Shown piece by piece: positions 32,200 to 41,077 of a stretch of 41,200 nt of DNA (the first letter of the stretch is position 1; each line of letters starts with the position of its first letter). The stretch comes from Acidobacteriota bacterium (lineage in GTDB: Bacteria; Acidobacteriota; Terriglobia; Bryobacterales; Bryobacteraceae). The notes under the pieces are model-generated. The model saw only the letters and a program-made list of their open reading frames with translations. It had not been told where the DNA came from and did no database searches. The stretch spans positions 1 through 41,200 of the forward strand of contig JAJYLS010000006.1 in NCBI GenBank assembly GCA_021787555.1, read 5' to 3'. A program made the translations under genes and the position numbers.

Positions 32200-33723
32200 A
32201 TGGGAAACTTATCTCGAAGAACTCTCCTGGCCGACATGGTCGGCGCCGCTGGAGCACTTCGCGCAGTACCTGGGGCCGCTGCGACTGGCGACGCGAGCCA
32301 GCCGCAGGGCGGCGAACATCTCAACCTGATCTTCATCGTCGTGGATACGCTGGGCACTCATTGGCTCGGCTGCTACGGCAACTCGCAAATCCGCACGCCG
32401 AACCTCGACGCGCTAGCGGCCAAATCGGCCGTTTTCGAGGATGCCTACCCGGAGGTCCTGCCCACGATTCCGGTGCGGCGCTCTTTGTACACGGGCCGGC
32501 GCATCTTTCCCGCCGACTTGGTGTTGCAGCCGGACGACCAGGTGAAGATCCGAGGCTGGCATCAGCTCTACGCCGAGGATGTAACGCTTTCGGAGACCCT
32601 GCGGCCGGCCGGGTACACGACCGGCTTCGTGACGGACCTGTATCACCAGTTCAAGCCCGGCAAGAACTTCAACCGCGGCTTCATTTCCTGGCGGTACATA
32701 CGCGGCCAGGAAGACGACCTGCTCGAATCCGGCCCGCGGAAGGCAATCGATCTGACGAAGTATCTGCACAAGTCCCAGCTCAGCCAGAGCCGGTGGGACG
32801 TTTCGGCGATGGCCCTGCCTACCGTACGGCCGGGGGTATTGCAATACCTGATGAACCGGCGGAACTGGAAGACCGAAGACGACTGGCTGGCCTCCAGGGT
32901 TTTCGGCCAAGCGGCGCAATGGCTGGAGAATAACAAGGACCAACAGCCCTTCTATCTCCACGTCGAGTCGTTCTCTCCGCACGAATACTGGGACCCGCCG
33001 GAAGAGTTCTACCGGATGTACATGAAGAGCAATTACAACGGCCCGCGGCTCATTTCGCCGCCGGCTACGACGGCCCAGATGAGCCCGGTGGAAGTGGAGC
33101 ACGTGCGTGCTTTGTACGGCGGGTATGTCACTTTCGTGGACAGCCGCATCGGCATGTTTCTCAAGAAGGTGGAATCGCTGGGGCTGATGCGGAACACCGC
33201 CATCGTCTTCACCACCGACCATGGGACCATGATGGGGGAGCAGGGCCAGATCCACAAGGGGGAAACGCGCATACGCACGCAGGTGACCCACCTCCCGATG
33301 ATGTACTACCATCCACACCGGCAGTGGGCGGGGCGCCGCATCAAGGGGTTCGTCCAGCACACGGATGTGATGCCAACCATCCTCGACGTTCTCGGAGTGC
33401 CGGCGCCGCGACGCGTCATGGGACAGAGCCTCACGCACGCCATCGAGACGGGCCGGACGAATCGCGAGGAGGTCATTACCGGTTGGGGCGACCACGGGGC
33501 CGTGCGCACGCCGGAATGGAGCTATATCGGCCGCTGGAGCCGCGGCCCGCAGTTCCAGCAACTTTACGACGTGCAGCGCGATCCAGACGAGCTTCATGAC
33601 GTCGCCGAGAGCCATCCGGACGTGGTGAAAACGCTGCAGGCCAAGCTGAGAGAGCACGTTCATTCCGGTTGGCAACTAACCAGGGGATCTTTCGCCACCA
33701 TACTGCTCGGGCCGGAAGGCTAA
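32200..33723 (+). CDS. Sulfatase-fold hydrolase with Thr in place of the formylglycine Cys
   Basis: A 507-residue alkaline-phosphatase-superfamily protein with a Tat signal (NLSRRTLLADMVGAAG). It has the sulfatase architecture: N-terminal metal residue in FIVVDTLGTHWLGCYG (45-60), a nucleophile loop at 86-98 and TTDHGTMMGEQGQIHKGE near the C-terminal half for the other metal ligands. The loop reads Thr89-Ile-Pro91-Val-Arg93, aligning with C/S-x-P-x-R but with threonine. Thr cannot be turned into formylglycine, while Thr nucleophiles are known in phosphodiesterases and phosphatases of this fold. It is therefore probably a phospho- rather than sulfohydrolase, or is catalytically altered. It stands alone, far from the other sulfatase. 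Confidence 0.85.
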   Translation: MGNLSRRTLLADMVGAAGALRAVPGAAATGDASQPQGGEHLNLIFIVVDTLGTHWLGCYGNSQIRTPNLDALAAKSAVFEDAYPEVLPTIPVRRSLYTGRRIFPADLVLQPDDQVKIRGWHQLYAEDVTLSETLRPAGYTTGFVTDLYHQFKPGKNFNRGFISWRYIRGQEDDLLESGPRKAIDLTKYLHKSQLSQSRWDVSAMALPTVRPGVLQYLMNRRNWKTEDDWLASRVFGQAAQWLENNKDQQPFYLHVESFSPHEYWDPPEEFYRMYMKSNYNGPRLISPPATTAQMSPVEVEHVRALYGGYVTFVDSRIGMFLKKVESLGLMRNTAIVFTTDHGTMMGEQGQIHKGETRIRTQVTHLPMMYYHPHRQWAGRRIKGFVQHTDVMPTILDVLGVPAPRRVMGQSLTHAIETGRTNREEVITGWGDHGAVRTPEWSYIGRWSRGPQFQQLYDVQRDPDELHDVAESHPDVVKTLQAKLREHVHSGWQLTRGSFATILLGPEG

Positions 33724-33988
33724 GGAGATGTCACAAAATAAATAGAACAACTTAAGCGGTATGCGGCAGGATAGGAGCCGGCGTGCGCGGCGAGGGCTCC
33801 CATTCCGCACCTCCGCACCCGCTGGCCGCCGGAGTCACGGAGTGCCGAGCCGAATGCTCCCAGGCGGATCACGCCGTAGCGCGCGCAGATCGGCCCGTCG
33901 AGCAAAAAGATTCCAGGCCCAATCCGCCGAAGTCTTGCGCCGTTGATACAATGAGGCTTCATTCCAACTTATTAAGGAGATACCCCGC

Positions 33989-35062
<1,074 letters not shown>

Positions 35063-35077
35063 CCTTTTCGGTTCTCG

Positions 35078-35821
35078 ATGCGGGAGGCCGACCGCCAGCG
35101 CGCCATCCGGGTCAAGCTCGCGCGCATGCCGCCGGCGCGTACGCCGGATGCGCTGTCCACGGGCTTCGCGGCCCTGGACGCGGCCTTGGGCGGCGGGTTG
35201 CCGCGCGGCTACCTCGTCGAGATCTTCGGGCCGGAAGGCTCCGGGAAAACCACGCTGGCGCTGAGAATGGCGGCCGCGGTGCAGGCGGGCGGCGGCACGG
35301 CGGCGTGGATCGACGCCGAGCGCGCCTTCGATCCGGCGTACGCCGCGCGGCTGGGCATTGCCCTCGAACGCCTGCCGGTAGCGCGACCGGAATCGGCGGA
35401 AAAAGCGCTGGAAATGGCTCGGCGGCTGGCCCTGTCGCACAGCGTGGATCTGCTCGTGGTCGATTCCGCGGCGGCCCTGGCGCCGGAACTCGAACTGGCA
35501 ACCGCCATCGGAGAAAGCGGCTGGGGCCTCCAGAGCCGCGTACTTGCAACCGGATTACGCAGACTGGCGCAGGCCGCCGCAAAAACCGGCGCGTGTGCGG
35601 TGTTTCTCAACCAGACGCGCGCGCGTATGGACGAATCCGGCGGCGCAGCCGAGACCAGCGCCGGCGGCGCGCCTCTGAAGCTGTATGCCGGCGTGCGGCT
35701 GGTGCTGGCGCGCAGCAGCCATGGCGTCAGTTTTCGCGTATTGAAAAATAAGGCCGCGGCGGCCTTCGGACAGGGAGAACTGGAGGGGCCGGGAGGCACG
35801 GGCATCTCGGAGATGCCGTAA
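35078..35821 (+). CDS. RecA paralogue lacking N- and C-terminal domains
   Basis: A 247-residue RecA-core protein directly behind recA. It keeps Walker A (GPEGSGKTT, 51-59), the catalytic Glu (WIDAERAFD), Walker B (LLVVDSAAA) and a loop 2-like segment SAGGAPLKLY. It lacks most of the N-terminal polymerisation helix and the whole C-terminal DNA-gating domain. Loop 1 is changed from EMGDSHMG to TAIGESGWG, so DNA binding probably differs. It may modulate RecA filaments or act like the RecA-fold protein ImuA, but the sequence is closer to RecA itself. Co-transcription with recA is likely; no separate promoter or clear Shine-Dalgarno is seen. Confidence 0.85.
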   Translation: MREADRQRAIRVKLARMPPARTPDALSTGFAALDAALGGGLPRGYLVEIFGPEGSGKTTLALRMAAAVQAGGGTAAWIDAERAFDPAYAARLGIALERLPVARPESAEKALEMARRLALSHSVDLLVVDSAAALAPELELATAIGESGWGLQSRVLATGLRRLAQAAAKTGACAVFLNQTRARMDESGGAAETSAGGAPLKLYAGVRLVLARSSHGVSFRVLKNKAAAAFGQGELEGPGGTGISEMP

Positions 35822-35887
35822 AACCGGGGCTGCGCGCGCGCGGATCGCAAAAAACCCGAAAAATCGGCCCTTTTTCGCGCATTTCTC

Positions 35888-35916
35888 TTTACATCATCTC
35901 GCCCTTCCCTTATGAT
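35888..35916 (+). promoter_or_regulatory. Sigma70-type promoter of the HU gene
   Basis: TTTACA (35888-35893) and TATGAT (35911-35916) are exactly 17 bp apart. Transcription from about 35923 gives a leader of roughly 150 bases before the HU start. Confidence 0.7.
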
Positions 35917-36071
35917 TGAATCGATCCTGACTGGCGTTCGCTGGAACGCTGCGGTCGGAATGCCTTGTTCGATGGTGAAAGCAAGCGGCGGGCACAGGGG
36001 GCACCCCGGCGCCTCCGCTTCGATGTTCAGTTCGATTTCAAGAAGACTGGAGAATCAACTTAAGGAGAATT

Positions 36072-36374
36072 ATGGCGAATCAGAGAATGACCCAGACGCA
36101 ACTGGTGAGGTCGCTGGCGGAAAGCTGCGAAACCAACAACAAGACGGCGCGGCAATTCCTCGAGTCCCTTTCGGGCATGGCGATCAGCGAAGTGAAGAAA
36201 AATGGCGTGTTCGTCCTGCCCGGCATCGGCCGGCTGGTGCGCGTCGAGCGCAAAGCGCGCATGGGCCGCAACCCGGCAACGGGCGAGTCGATCAAGATCC
36301 CGGCCAAGAAGGTCGTGAAGTTCCGCGTGGCCAAAGCGGCCAAGGACGCGATCGTTCCGCCGAAAAAGAAATAA
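36072..36374 (+). CDS. HU/IHF-type DNA-binding protein
   Basis: A 100-residue histone-like protein of the HU superfamily that bends and packages DNA as a dimer. It has the N-terminal helices (TQTQLVRSLAESC), the strand hinge GVFVLPGIGRLVRVERKARMGRNPATGE with the RNP-type arm, and the C-terminal IPAKKVVKFRVAKAAKDAI with a lysine tail. AAGGAG precedes the ATG. It is monocistronic between a strong promoter and a strong terminator. Confidence 0.93.
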   Translation: MANQRMTQTQLVRSLAESCETNNKTARQFLESLSGMAISEVKKNGVFVLPGIGRLVRVERKARMGRNPATGESIKIPAKKVVKFRVAKAAKDAIVPPKKK

Positions 36375-36396
36375 GAGCCGATCTGGCAATAAAAAA

Positions 36397-36432
36397 CCCC
36401 GCGGTGCCTTCCGGACCGCGGGGTTTTCTTTT
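36397..36432 (+). terminator. Rho-independent terminator after the HU gene
   Basis: A 9-bp stem CCCCGCGGT/ACCGCGGGG (36397-36405 with 36415-36423) with a 9-base loop is followed by TTTTCTTTT and preceded by A-rich bases, so it should work in both directions between HU and tatA. Confidence 0.92.
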
Positions 36433-36491
36433 AGCCAAGCTTTTCGAAGCCGAGATGAAACCTGCTCACCTTGCGGGCGGTTCCTCGAAGC

Positions 36492-36695
36492 CTACGCCTG
36501 CTTCTTCTCGTCGCTAGCGGTGGCACTGGTGGCAGTGGCGCCCGCGGGCTTTTCCTCTTCGTTCTTCATGGCAGACTTGAAGTTACGAATGCCTTCCCCT
36601 AAACCCTTCGCAAATTCTGGGATTTTCTTCGTGCCAAACAGCAGCACGAACACCGCGGCGATCACGACGAGCTCAGGAAAGCCAATAGATCTCAT
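36492..36695 (-). CDS. tatA: Sec-independent translocase TatA/TatE
   Basis: A 67-residue protein with the TatA layout: one N-terminal membrane helix ([16 protein letters not shown]), the [24 protein letters not shown] hinge and amphipathic helix, then an acidic and Ala/Thr-rich tail. TatA multimers form the pore that lets folded twin-arginine proteins cross the inner membrane. AGGAGG precedes the ATG. TatB and TatC are not in this window. Its likely clients here are the two sulfatase-fold proteins and the PrpD-family protein. Confidence 0.95.
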   Translation of the reverse strand: MRSIGFPELVVIAAVFVLLFGTKKIPEFAKGLGEGIRNFKSAMKNEEEKPAGATATSATASDEKKQA

Positions 36696-36756
36696 ACGGC
36701 CTCCTTGCCATCCATTATAGAGGATTCTGTGCGGATTCCGTCAACCGGCTGGCGGT

Positions 36757-37680
36757 TCAGCTCAATCCGCCCGACAGCAGGTTCTCGATGAAAGCGCGAT
36801 CCACGGGCCAGTAACCCAGGACGCGGCGCCCCTTGCTGCGGAAACTTCCGGCTGTGAGCACGCCGCTGAGGTCGGCGGAATTGGGCCGCTGGTGCTCGCG
36901 CGCGATGAGGTCGCGAAGCAGCATCGTGGTCCGGACAAGCTGCGAAGCCAGCCCGGCGGCATCCGCCTCCGTCTGGCAGAGGATGCTCAGGTTTGCGGAG
37001 AGGCGGTCGCCGTCCGGCGTGAAGGCGATGGTCACGGATTCGGCGTGCTCCATGCCTTCGGCGAACATCTGAGTGCCGGCGGGAAGTTCCTCCTTGCTGC
37101 GGAGGATAGAGGCGGGGATCGAGATCCAGACCGGCGCGTTGGGCACTTCCGGCAAATGGGTGGGCGACGGGGTGTTCATGCGCAGCGCCGCCGAATCGTC
37201 CTGGCTGACCGCCAGCGCCATGAGGCCGGATTGGATCGGAAAGAACGAGATGCGGCGGTCCGAGGTGCTGCCCGTCATGCGGCACAGCAGGTTCAGACAG
37301 TCGCCCGATTGGCTGACGGCATAGTGCCGCAGGCTCCTCCAATCGAAGCGGCCTTTCAAGATCATATACTTGCCTGTGGGGCCGAAAGCGGCGATGGCCA
37401 GATCGAGATCCTGGCGGTAATCGAAATTGGTTTTTTCGACGAACGTCTGGTAATCCGGGTCCTGGCCCGCTTTGGCGCTATCGAGCAGTTGCAGGATGCC
37501 GCCGCGGCGCAGGGCCGCGAAGTCGATCGACAGCACCAGCGCATCCTGGGTGGGGAGCCGGTCGAGCATTTGGCCCGTGGTGAGCGGGCGCGAGCGATAC
37601 CCTACCACCGCCCATACCGATACGCCGCAAACCGCGGCAAACACGAGGATGAGCAGCCACGCTCGACTTTTCGGGTTCAC
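36757..37680 (-). CDS. Conserved membrane-anchored protein, unknown
   Basis: A 307-residue protein with one N-terminal membrane helix (about 7-27) and a periplasmic domain of alternating strands and helices; segments include QDALVLSIDFAALRRGGILQ and GPTGKYMILKGRFDW. This layout resembles acidobacterial proteins annotated as hypothetical or DUF3352-like, but I cannot be certain. The GTG start has GATACT ending six bases upstream and no Shine-Dalgarno, so the transcript is probably leaderless. Function unknown. Confidence 0.7.
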   Translation of the reverse strand: MNPKSRAWLLILVFAAVCGVSVWAVVGYRSRPLTTGQMLDRLPTQDALVLSIDFAALRRGGILQLLDSAKAGQDPDYQTFVEKTNFDYRQDLDLAIAAFGPTGKYMILKGRFDWRSLRHYAVSQSGDCLNLLCRMTGSTSDRRISFFPIQSGLMALAVSQDDSAALRMNTPSPTHLPEVPNAPVWISIPASILRSKEELPAGTQMFAEGMEHAESVTIAFTPDGDRLSANLSILCQTEADAAGLASQLVRTTMLLRDLIAREHQRPNSADLSGVLTAGSFRSKGRRVLGYWPVDRAFIENLLSGGLS

Positions 37681-37686
37681 GACAGC

Positions 37687-37692
37687 AGTATC
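37687..37692 (-). promoter_or_regulatory. -10-like GATACT before the conserved membrane-anchored protein
   Basis: GATACT on the minus strand ends six bases before the GTG start. It sits in the 68-base region that divides two divergent genes. Confidence 0.4.
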
Positions 37693-37736
37693 ACATAATG
37701 CGTAGGCCGTTGGCTGGCCTTCGCGGCGCCGCGCGC

Positions 37737-37742
37737 TACGAT
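37737..37742 (+). promoter_or_regulatory. -10-like TACGAT before the M49-like gene
   Basis: TACGAT ends six bases before the ATG at 37749; the intervening GGAGCC also contains a weak Shine-Dalgarno, so either a leaderless or a short-leader start is possible. Confidence 0.35.
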
Positions 37743-37748
37743 GGAGCC

Positions 37749-39365
37749 ATGAACAGGAAATTGGCGGGCGGCGCGGGCGTCCTGGTGGTGGCCGCGGCCG
37801 CGGCGCATCTCACCCTCGCCGAGCGGCTGGCCAAGTGGAAACCCGTGGATATGCCGTTCCACTCGGCCGGGCTTTCGCCCAAAGAGATTCAGATGGTCGA
37901 CAAGCTGGTGGACGCCTGCCGGCTGCTCAACGACGTCTACTGGCGGCAGAGCGATCTCGAGGGACTGCACCTCTACAAGACCACGAAGGATCCCCAGCTC
38001 AAGCGCATGCTGAGCATCATGGGCAGCCGCTGGGACCTGCTGGACGAGAACCGCCCCTTCGTCGGCAACGAGCCCATGCCGCCGGGGCGCGAGTTGTATC
38101 CCAAGGACCTGACGCGCAGCCAGATCGAGCAGTACGTGGCGCGGCATCCCGCGGACAAGGCCGCGATCTACGATCCGTTCACCGTGGTGAAGCGGCAGGG
38201 CCACCGGCTTGTCGGCGTGCCGTATCACCAGGAATACCGCGAATTCGTGCAGCCCATGGCGCAGGCGCTACGCGAGGCCGCCGCGCTCAGCCCCGATCCG
38301 GCGTTCGCCAATTTTCTGCGGCTGCGCGCCGACGCGCTGCTCACCGACGATTATTACCAGAGCGACCTCGCTTGGCTGGACCTGAAAGATCCTAAGTTCG
38401 ACGTGATCTTCGCGCCCTACGAGACCTACCTCGACGGCCTGCTGGGCGTAAAAACTTCCTACGGCGCATCCATCCTGATACGCAACTATGAAGAGAGCCA
38501 AAAGCTGGCGGTGTATCGGAAATACATACCGGAGATTCAGGACGCGCTGCCCATCGCCGCCGCCGACCGGCCGTCCAAGCGCGGCCACCTCACGCCCATG
38601 GAAGTGATGGACGCGCCCTACCGCGCCGGCGACCTGCGCTACGGCTACCAGGCCGTGGCGGATAATCTGCCCAACGATGCGCGCATCCACCAGGAGAAGG
38701 GGACGAAGAAAATCTTCTTCAAGAATTTCATGGATGCGCGCGTGGATTACGTAATCCTGCCCATCGCGCGGCGCCTCATGCTGCCGGAGCAGGCGGCCAA
38801 AGCCAGCGGCGCGGGATATCTCGCGAGTACGCTGCTGCACGAAATCTCGCACGGCCTCGGTCCGGCGTTCGCGCGGATCAATGGCAAGCAGGTGGATATC
38901 CGCGAGGCCATCGGGCCGGCCTATTCCGGGCTGGAGGAGGCCAAGGCCGACGTGGTGGGGATGTTCGGGCTGAAATGGCTGGTGGACCACGGCGCCATGC
39001 CCAAGGACCGGCTCGAGGAATATTACGCCTCTTACGTGGCCGGCATTTTCCGCACGCTGCGCTTCGGCACTGGCGAAGCGCACGGCCGCGCGGAGATGAT
39101 GGAGTTCAATTACCTGCTGGAAAACCGCGCGCTCTCCCATTCCGGCGGCCGGTACGCCATCGATTACGCGCGCATGCCGCCCGTGCTGGAGCAACTCGCG
39201 CACGTGCTGCTTGAAATCGAGGCCACCGGCAGCCGCGCGCGCGCCGAGGCGTGGCTCGCCAAATACGACAAGATGCCGCCCGAGTTGACCCAGGCGCTCG
39301 CCGCGACCAGCGATATTCCCGTGGATATCGAGCCGGTGTTCTCGTTCAAGGACGAGGTGCGGTAA
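37749..39365 (+). CDS. M49-like (dipeptidyl peptidase III-type) zinc hydrolase
   Basis: A 538-residue protein with a signal peptide or anchor (about 3-25). The zinc site is HEISH (364-368) and the second motif EEAKAD begins at Glu396, 28 residues after the second His. M49 peptidases normally have HEXXGH with EEXRAE; the shorter HEXXH version is known for the DPP III of Caldithrix abyssi. These enzymes remove dipeptides from the N-terminus of peptides. Export to the periplasm is unusual for the mostly cytosolic family. ATG at 37749 is preferred over one 51 bases upstream because the signal peptide then starts normally. Confidence 0.82.
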   Translation: MNRKLAGGAGVLVVAAAAAHLTLAERLAKWKPVDMPFHSAGLSPKEIQMVDKLVDACRLLNDVYWRQSDLEGLHLYKTTKDPQLKRMLSIMGSRWDLLDENRPFVGNEPMPPGRELYPKDLTRSQIEQYVARHPADKAAIYDPFTVVKRQGHRLVGVPYHQEYREFVQPMAQALREAAALSPDPAFANFLRLRADALLTDDYYQSDLAWLDLKDPKFDVIFAPYETYLDGLLGVKTSYGASILIRNYEESQKLAVYRKYIPEIQDALPIAAADRPSKRGHLTPMEVMDAPYRAGDLRYGYQAVADNLPNDARIHQEKGTKKIFFKNFMDARVDYVILPIARRLMLPEQAAKASGAGYLASTLLHEISHGLGPAFARINGKQVDIREAIGPAYSGLEEAKADVVGMFGLKWLVDHGAMPKDRLEEYYASYVAGIFRTLRFGTGEAHGRAEMMEFNYLLENRALSHSGGRYAIDYARMPPVLEQLAHVLLEIEATGSRARAEAWLAKYDKMPPELTQALAATSDIPVDIEPVFSFKDEVR

Positions 39366-39378
39366 CACCGCGCGCCCC

Positions 39379-40170
39379 TCAACGCCGAAGCACAACCAGA
39401 TCCTGATAGCCCAATCCCGCTTCGATATACGATCTCACCTCGAACACTGACGAGAATACCCGCTCGACGTACTCGCGGCTGTGGAAGGCCGTGTGATACC
39501 AATCCGGCATGATGCCGTGCAGCTTTGAGGATTTATTGAACAGGAACCCCTCTTCCCGGAGGTGCACCACGTCATCGGGCGGCAGAAGATCCCAAGTCTT
39601 TTCGCCGTGGATGCTGACGATCACAATCCCATTGGGCCTGATGACCCGGTGCAGTTCGGACAACCACCGAAGCTGGCGTTCCGCGCTGAGATGCGTGAAG
39701 ACCGAGATGCAATAGATCAGATCGAAGCTGCCATCCGGATATGGGCACGGCGGCAACTCCGAGTTCACGCTGAAACTGCCCGTCACCAGATGAACCCGGC
39801 ACCACTCGATTGCCGCCCTGTCCACGTCCGTGCCGAACGCCGCAACCGTGGGATAGTCGTTCATGAGCGGAACCAGAGTTCTGCCGCATCCGCACCCGAA
39901 GTCAAGGATGGACTGAAACGATCCGAGCGACCGGCCTATGCTCTCGAGTGCCGCGCTGATTCGGTCGGCGGTACTTCGTCCCACGGCAAGGAACTCATCC
40001 AGGCTGGCGGTGCCACCGACCCGAAAACGGAGCATGGGGGGGGGCTGATTCAGAAAATCGGGCCGGGTTTTCCGCTCAATCCGATCAAGGCTCCAGCACT
40101 GAGCCTTGATCCAACGGCGGTACAAGGCGTAGTAAATGGTCTGCGCAATCGGACGCCCAAACTTCATCAC
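39379..40170 (-). CDS. SAM-dependent methyltransferase
   Basis: A 263-residue class I methyltransferase. Motif I is ILDFGCGCGRTLVPL (about 88-102), an acidic residue after motif II is TDVDRAAIEWC, and a post-motif region is FDLIYCISVFTHLS followed by LHRVIRPNGIVIVS. The 80 residues before motif I are not part of the fold and may give substrate specificity. GGGAGAAG precedes the ATG. Substrate unknown; the gene is not in an evident operon, though it ends 14 bases from the convergent M49-like gene. Confidence 0.85.
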   Translation of the reverse strand: MMKFGRPIAQTIYYALYRRWIKAQCWSLDRIERKTRPDFLNQPPPMLRFRVGGTASLDEFLAVGRSTADRISAALESIGRSLGSFQSILDFGCGCGRTLVPLMNDYPTVAAFGTDVDRAAIEWCRVHLVTGSFSVNSELPPCPYPDGSFDLIYCISVFTHLSAERQLRWLSELHRVIRPNGIVIVSIHGEKTWDLLPPDDVVHLREEGFLFNKSSKLHGIMPDWYHTAFHSREYVERVFSSVFEVRSYIEAGLGYQDLVVLRR

Positions 40171-40243
40171 GCTGCTTCTCCCACTTCAAAGATACTTAAG
40201 CAGCGCTTTCCAACTACAGCACGCGAGAAAAATCCACGAACCT

Positions 40244-40693
40244 CTACGGCCGCGGTGCGGTGACCGCGTCGAACCCCTCTTCCACGCTCGGTGCTACCAG
40301 CTTCGCCGCCAGCTTCTGCATGGCGTCCTCCGGCACCACGCGATGCCGGCGGGCGTTGCGCTCGCGGCAGACCTCCAGCGGCACATCGAAATACAGAGCT
40401 TCCACCGCGGCGCCGTATTCTTTCGCCATGGCGATGTAGGGCGCACGCTCCGCGGGCGTTAGATTGGTGGCGTCGATGTAGGTTACCGGGCGTCCCAGCA
40501 ACAGGCGCAGGCGCAGCAGATAGCGCATCGTCTGGAAGACGCGGTCATTGATGGTTTGAACGGTCTCGTCATCCGCCAGCAGCTTGCGGATGAGGTCCGA
40601 AGACAGCCCCACCCCGCCGATGCGCTCGAGGTAGGCGGACTTCCCCGAACCGGGCAGCCCGACGAGGACAACAACCCTCATCGGGTCAGGCAT
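40244..40693 (-). CDS. Small P-loop kinase (AAA_33-like)
   Basis: A 149-residue protein with Walker A GLPGSGKSAY (about 12-21), a SSDLIRKLL segment, then TYIDATNLTPAERAPYI and ERNARRHRVVPEDAMQKLA, as in small zeta-toxin/polynucleotide kinase 5'-domain-like kinases. It probably phosphorylates a small molecule or nucleic acid end; no antitoxin or ligase partner is adjacent. Translation may start at ATG 40693 or at ATG 40681, where the P-loop begins a few residues later. Neither has a strong Shine-Dalgarno. Confidence 0.78.
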   Translation of the reverse strand: MPDPMRVVVLVGLPGSGKSAYLERIGGVGLSSDLIRKLLADDETVQTINDRVFQTMRYLLRLRLLLGRPVTYIDATNLTPAERAPYIAMAKEYGAAVEALYFDVPLEVCRERNARRHRVVPEDAMQKLAAKLVAPSVEEGFDAVTAPRP

Positions 40694-40750
40694 GCGTGCC
40701 TGCCCTTCGCGGTCTCCGGGACACGGTAGAGCCGCCCGGCGCTGTGCAAG

Positions 40751-41017
40751 CTAAAGCGTGATCCCCTGATCGCCTCCCCCGGGCGGCCCGGCAACGGGCG
40801 GCTCCACGGCCGGCGCTGCGGGCTCGGGCGCTACCGGAGCTGCCGGCTTCGGGGCAGCTTTCCGGGCGGCCTTCCGGACGGTTTTCTTGGGGGCTTTCTT
40901 TGCCACCTTTTTGGCCGTCTTCTTGGCGGCCGGACGCGCGGCCTTCTTGGCCGCCTTCCTCGCGGGGGGTTTGGCTGCCTTTTTGGCGGCCTTCTTCGCG
41001 GGCTTCTTCATTGCCAT
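40751..41017 (-). CDS. Histone H1-like lysine/alanine-rich protein
   Basis: An 88-residue protein: the first 57 residues are repeats of KKAAK-type units with almost only Lys, Ala, Pro and Arg, the rest is Pro/Ala/Glu-rich with a Gly-rich end. It resembles the C-terminal tail of histone H1 and the H1-like proteins of several bacteria, which bind and condense DNA non-specifically. GAGGTC lies about 9 bases before the ATG. Together with HU this is a second nucleoid-type protein in the window. Confidence 0.75.
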   Translation of the reverse strand: MAMKKPAKKAAKKAAKPPARKAAKKAARPAAKKTAKKVAKKAPKKTVRKAARKAAPKPAAPVAPEPAAPAVEPPVAGPPGGGDQGITL

Positions 41018-41077
41018 CGTAATTGACCTCGAATGTTTTGATTCCCGGGGAGAAGTCTCATCTTACACCTATCCCGA

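Noticed and set aside
33724-33988. Short ORFs on both strands before recA
   Set aside because: Arg/Ala-rich with no start signals or family features; region probably holds only the recA leader.
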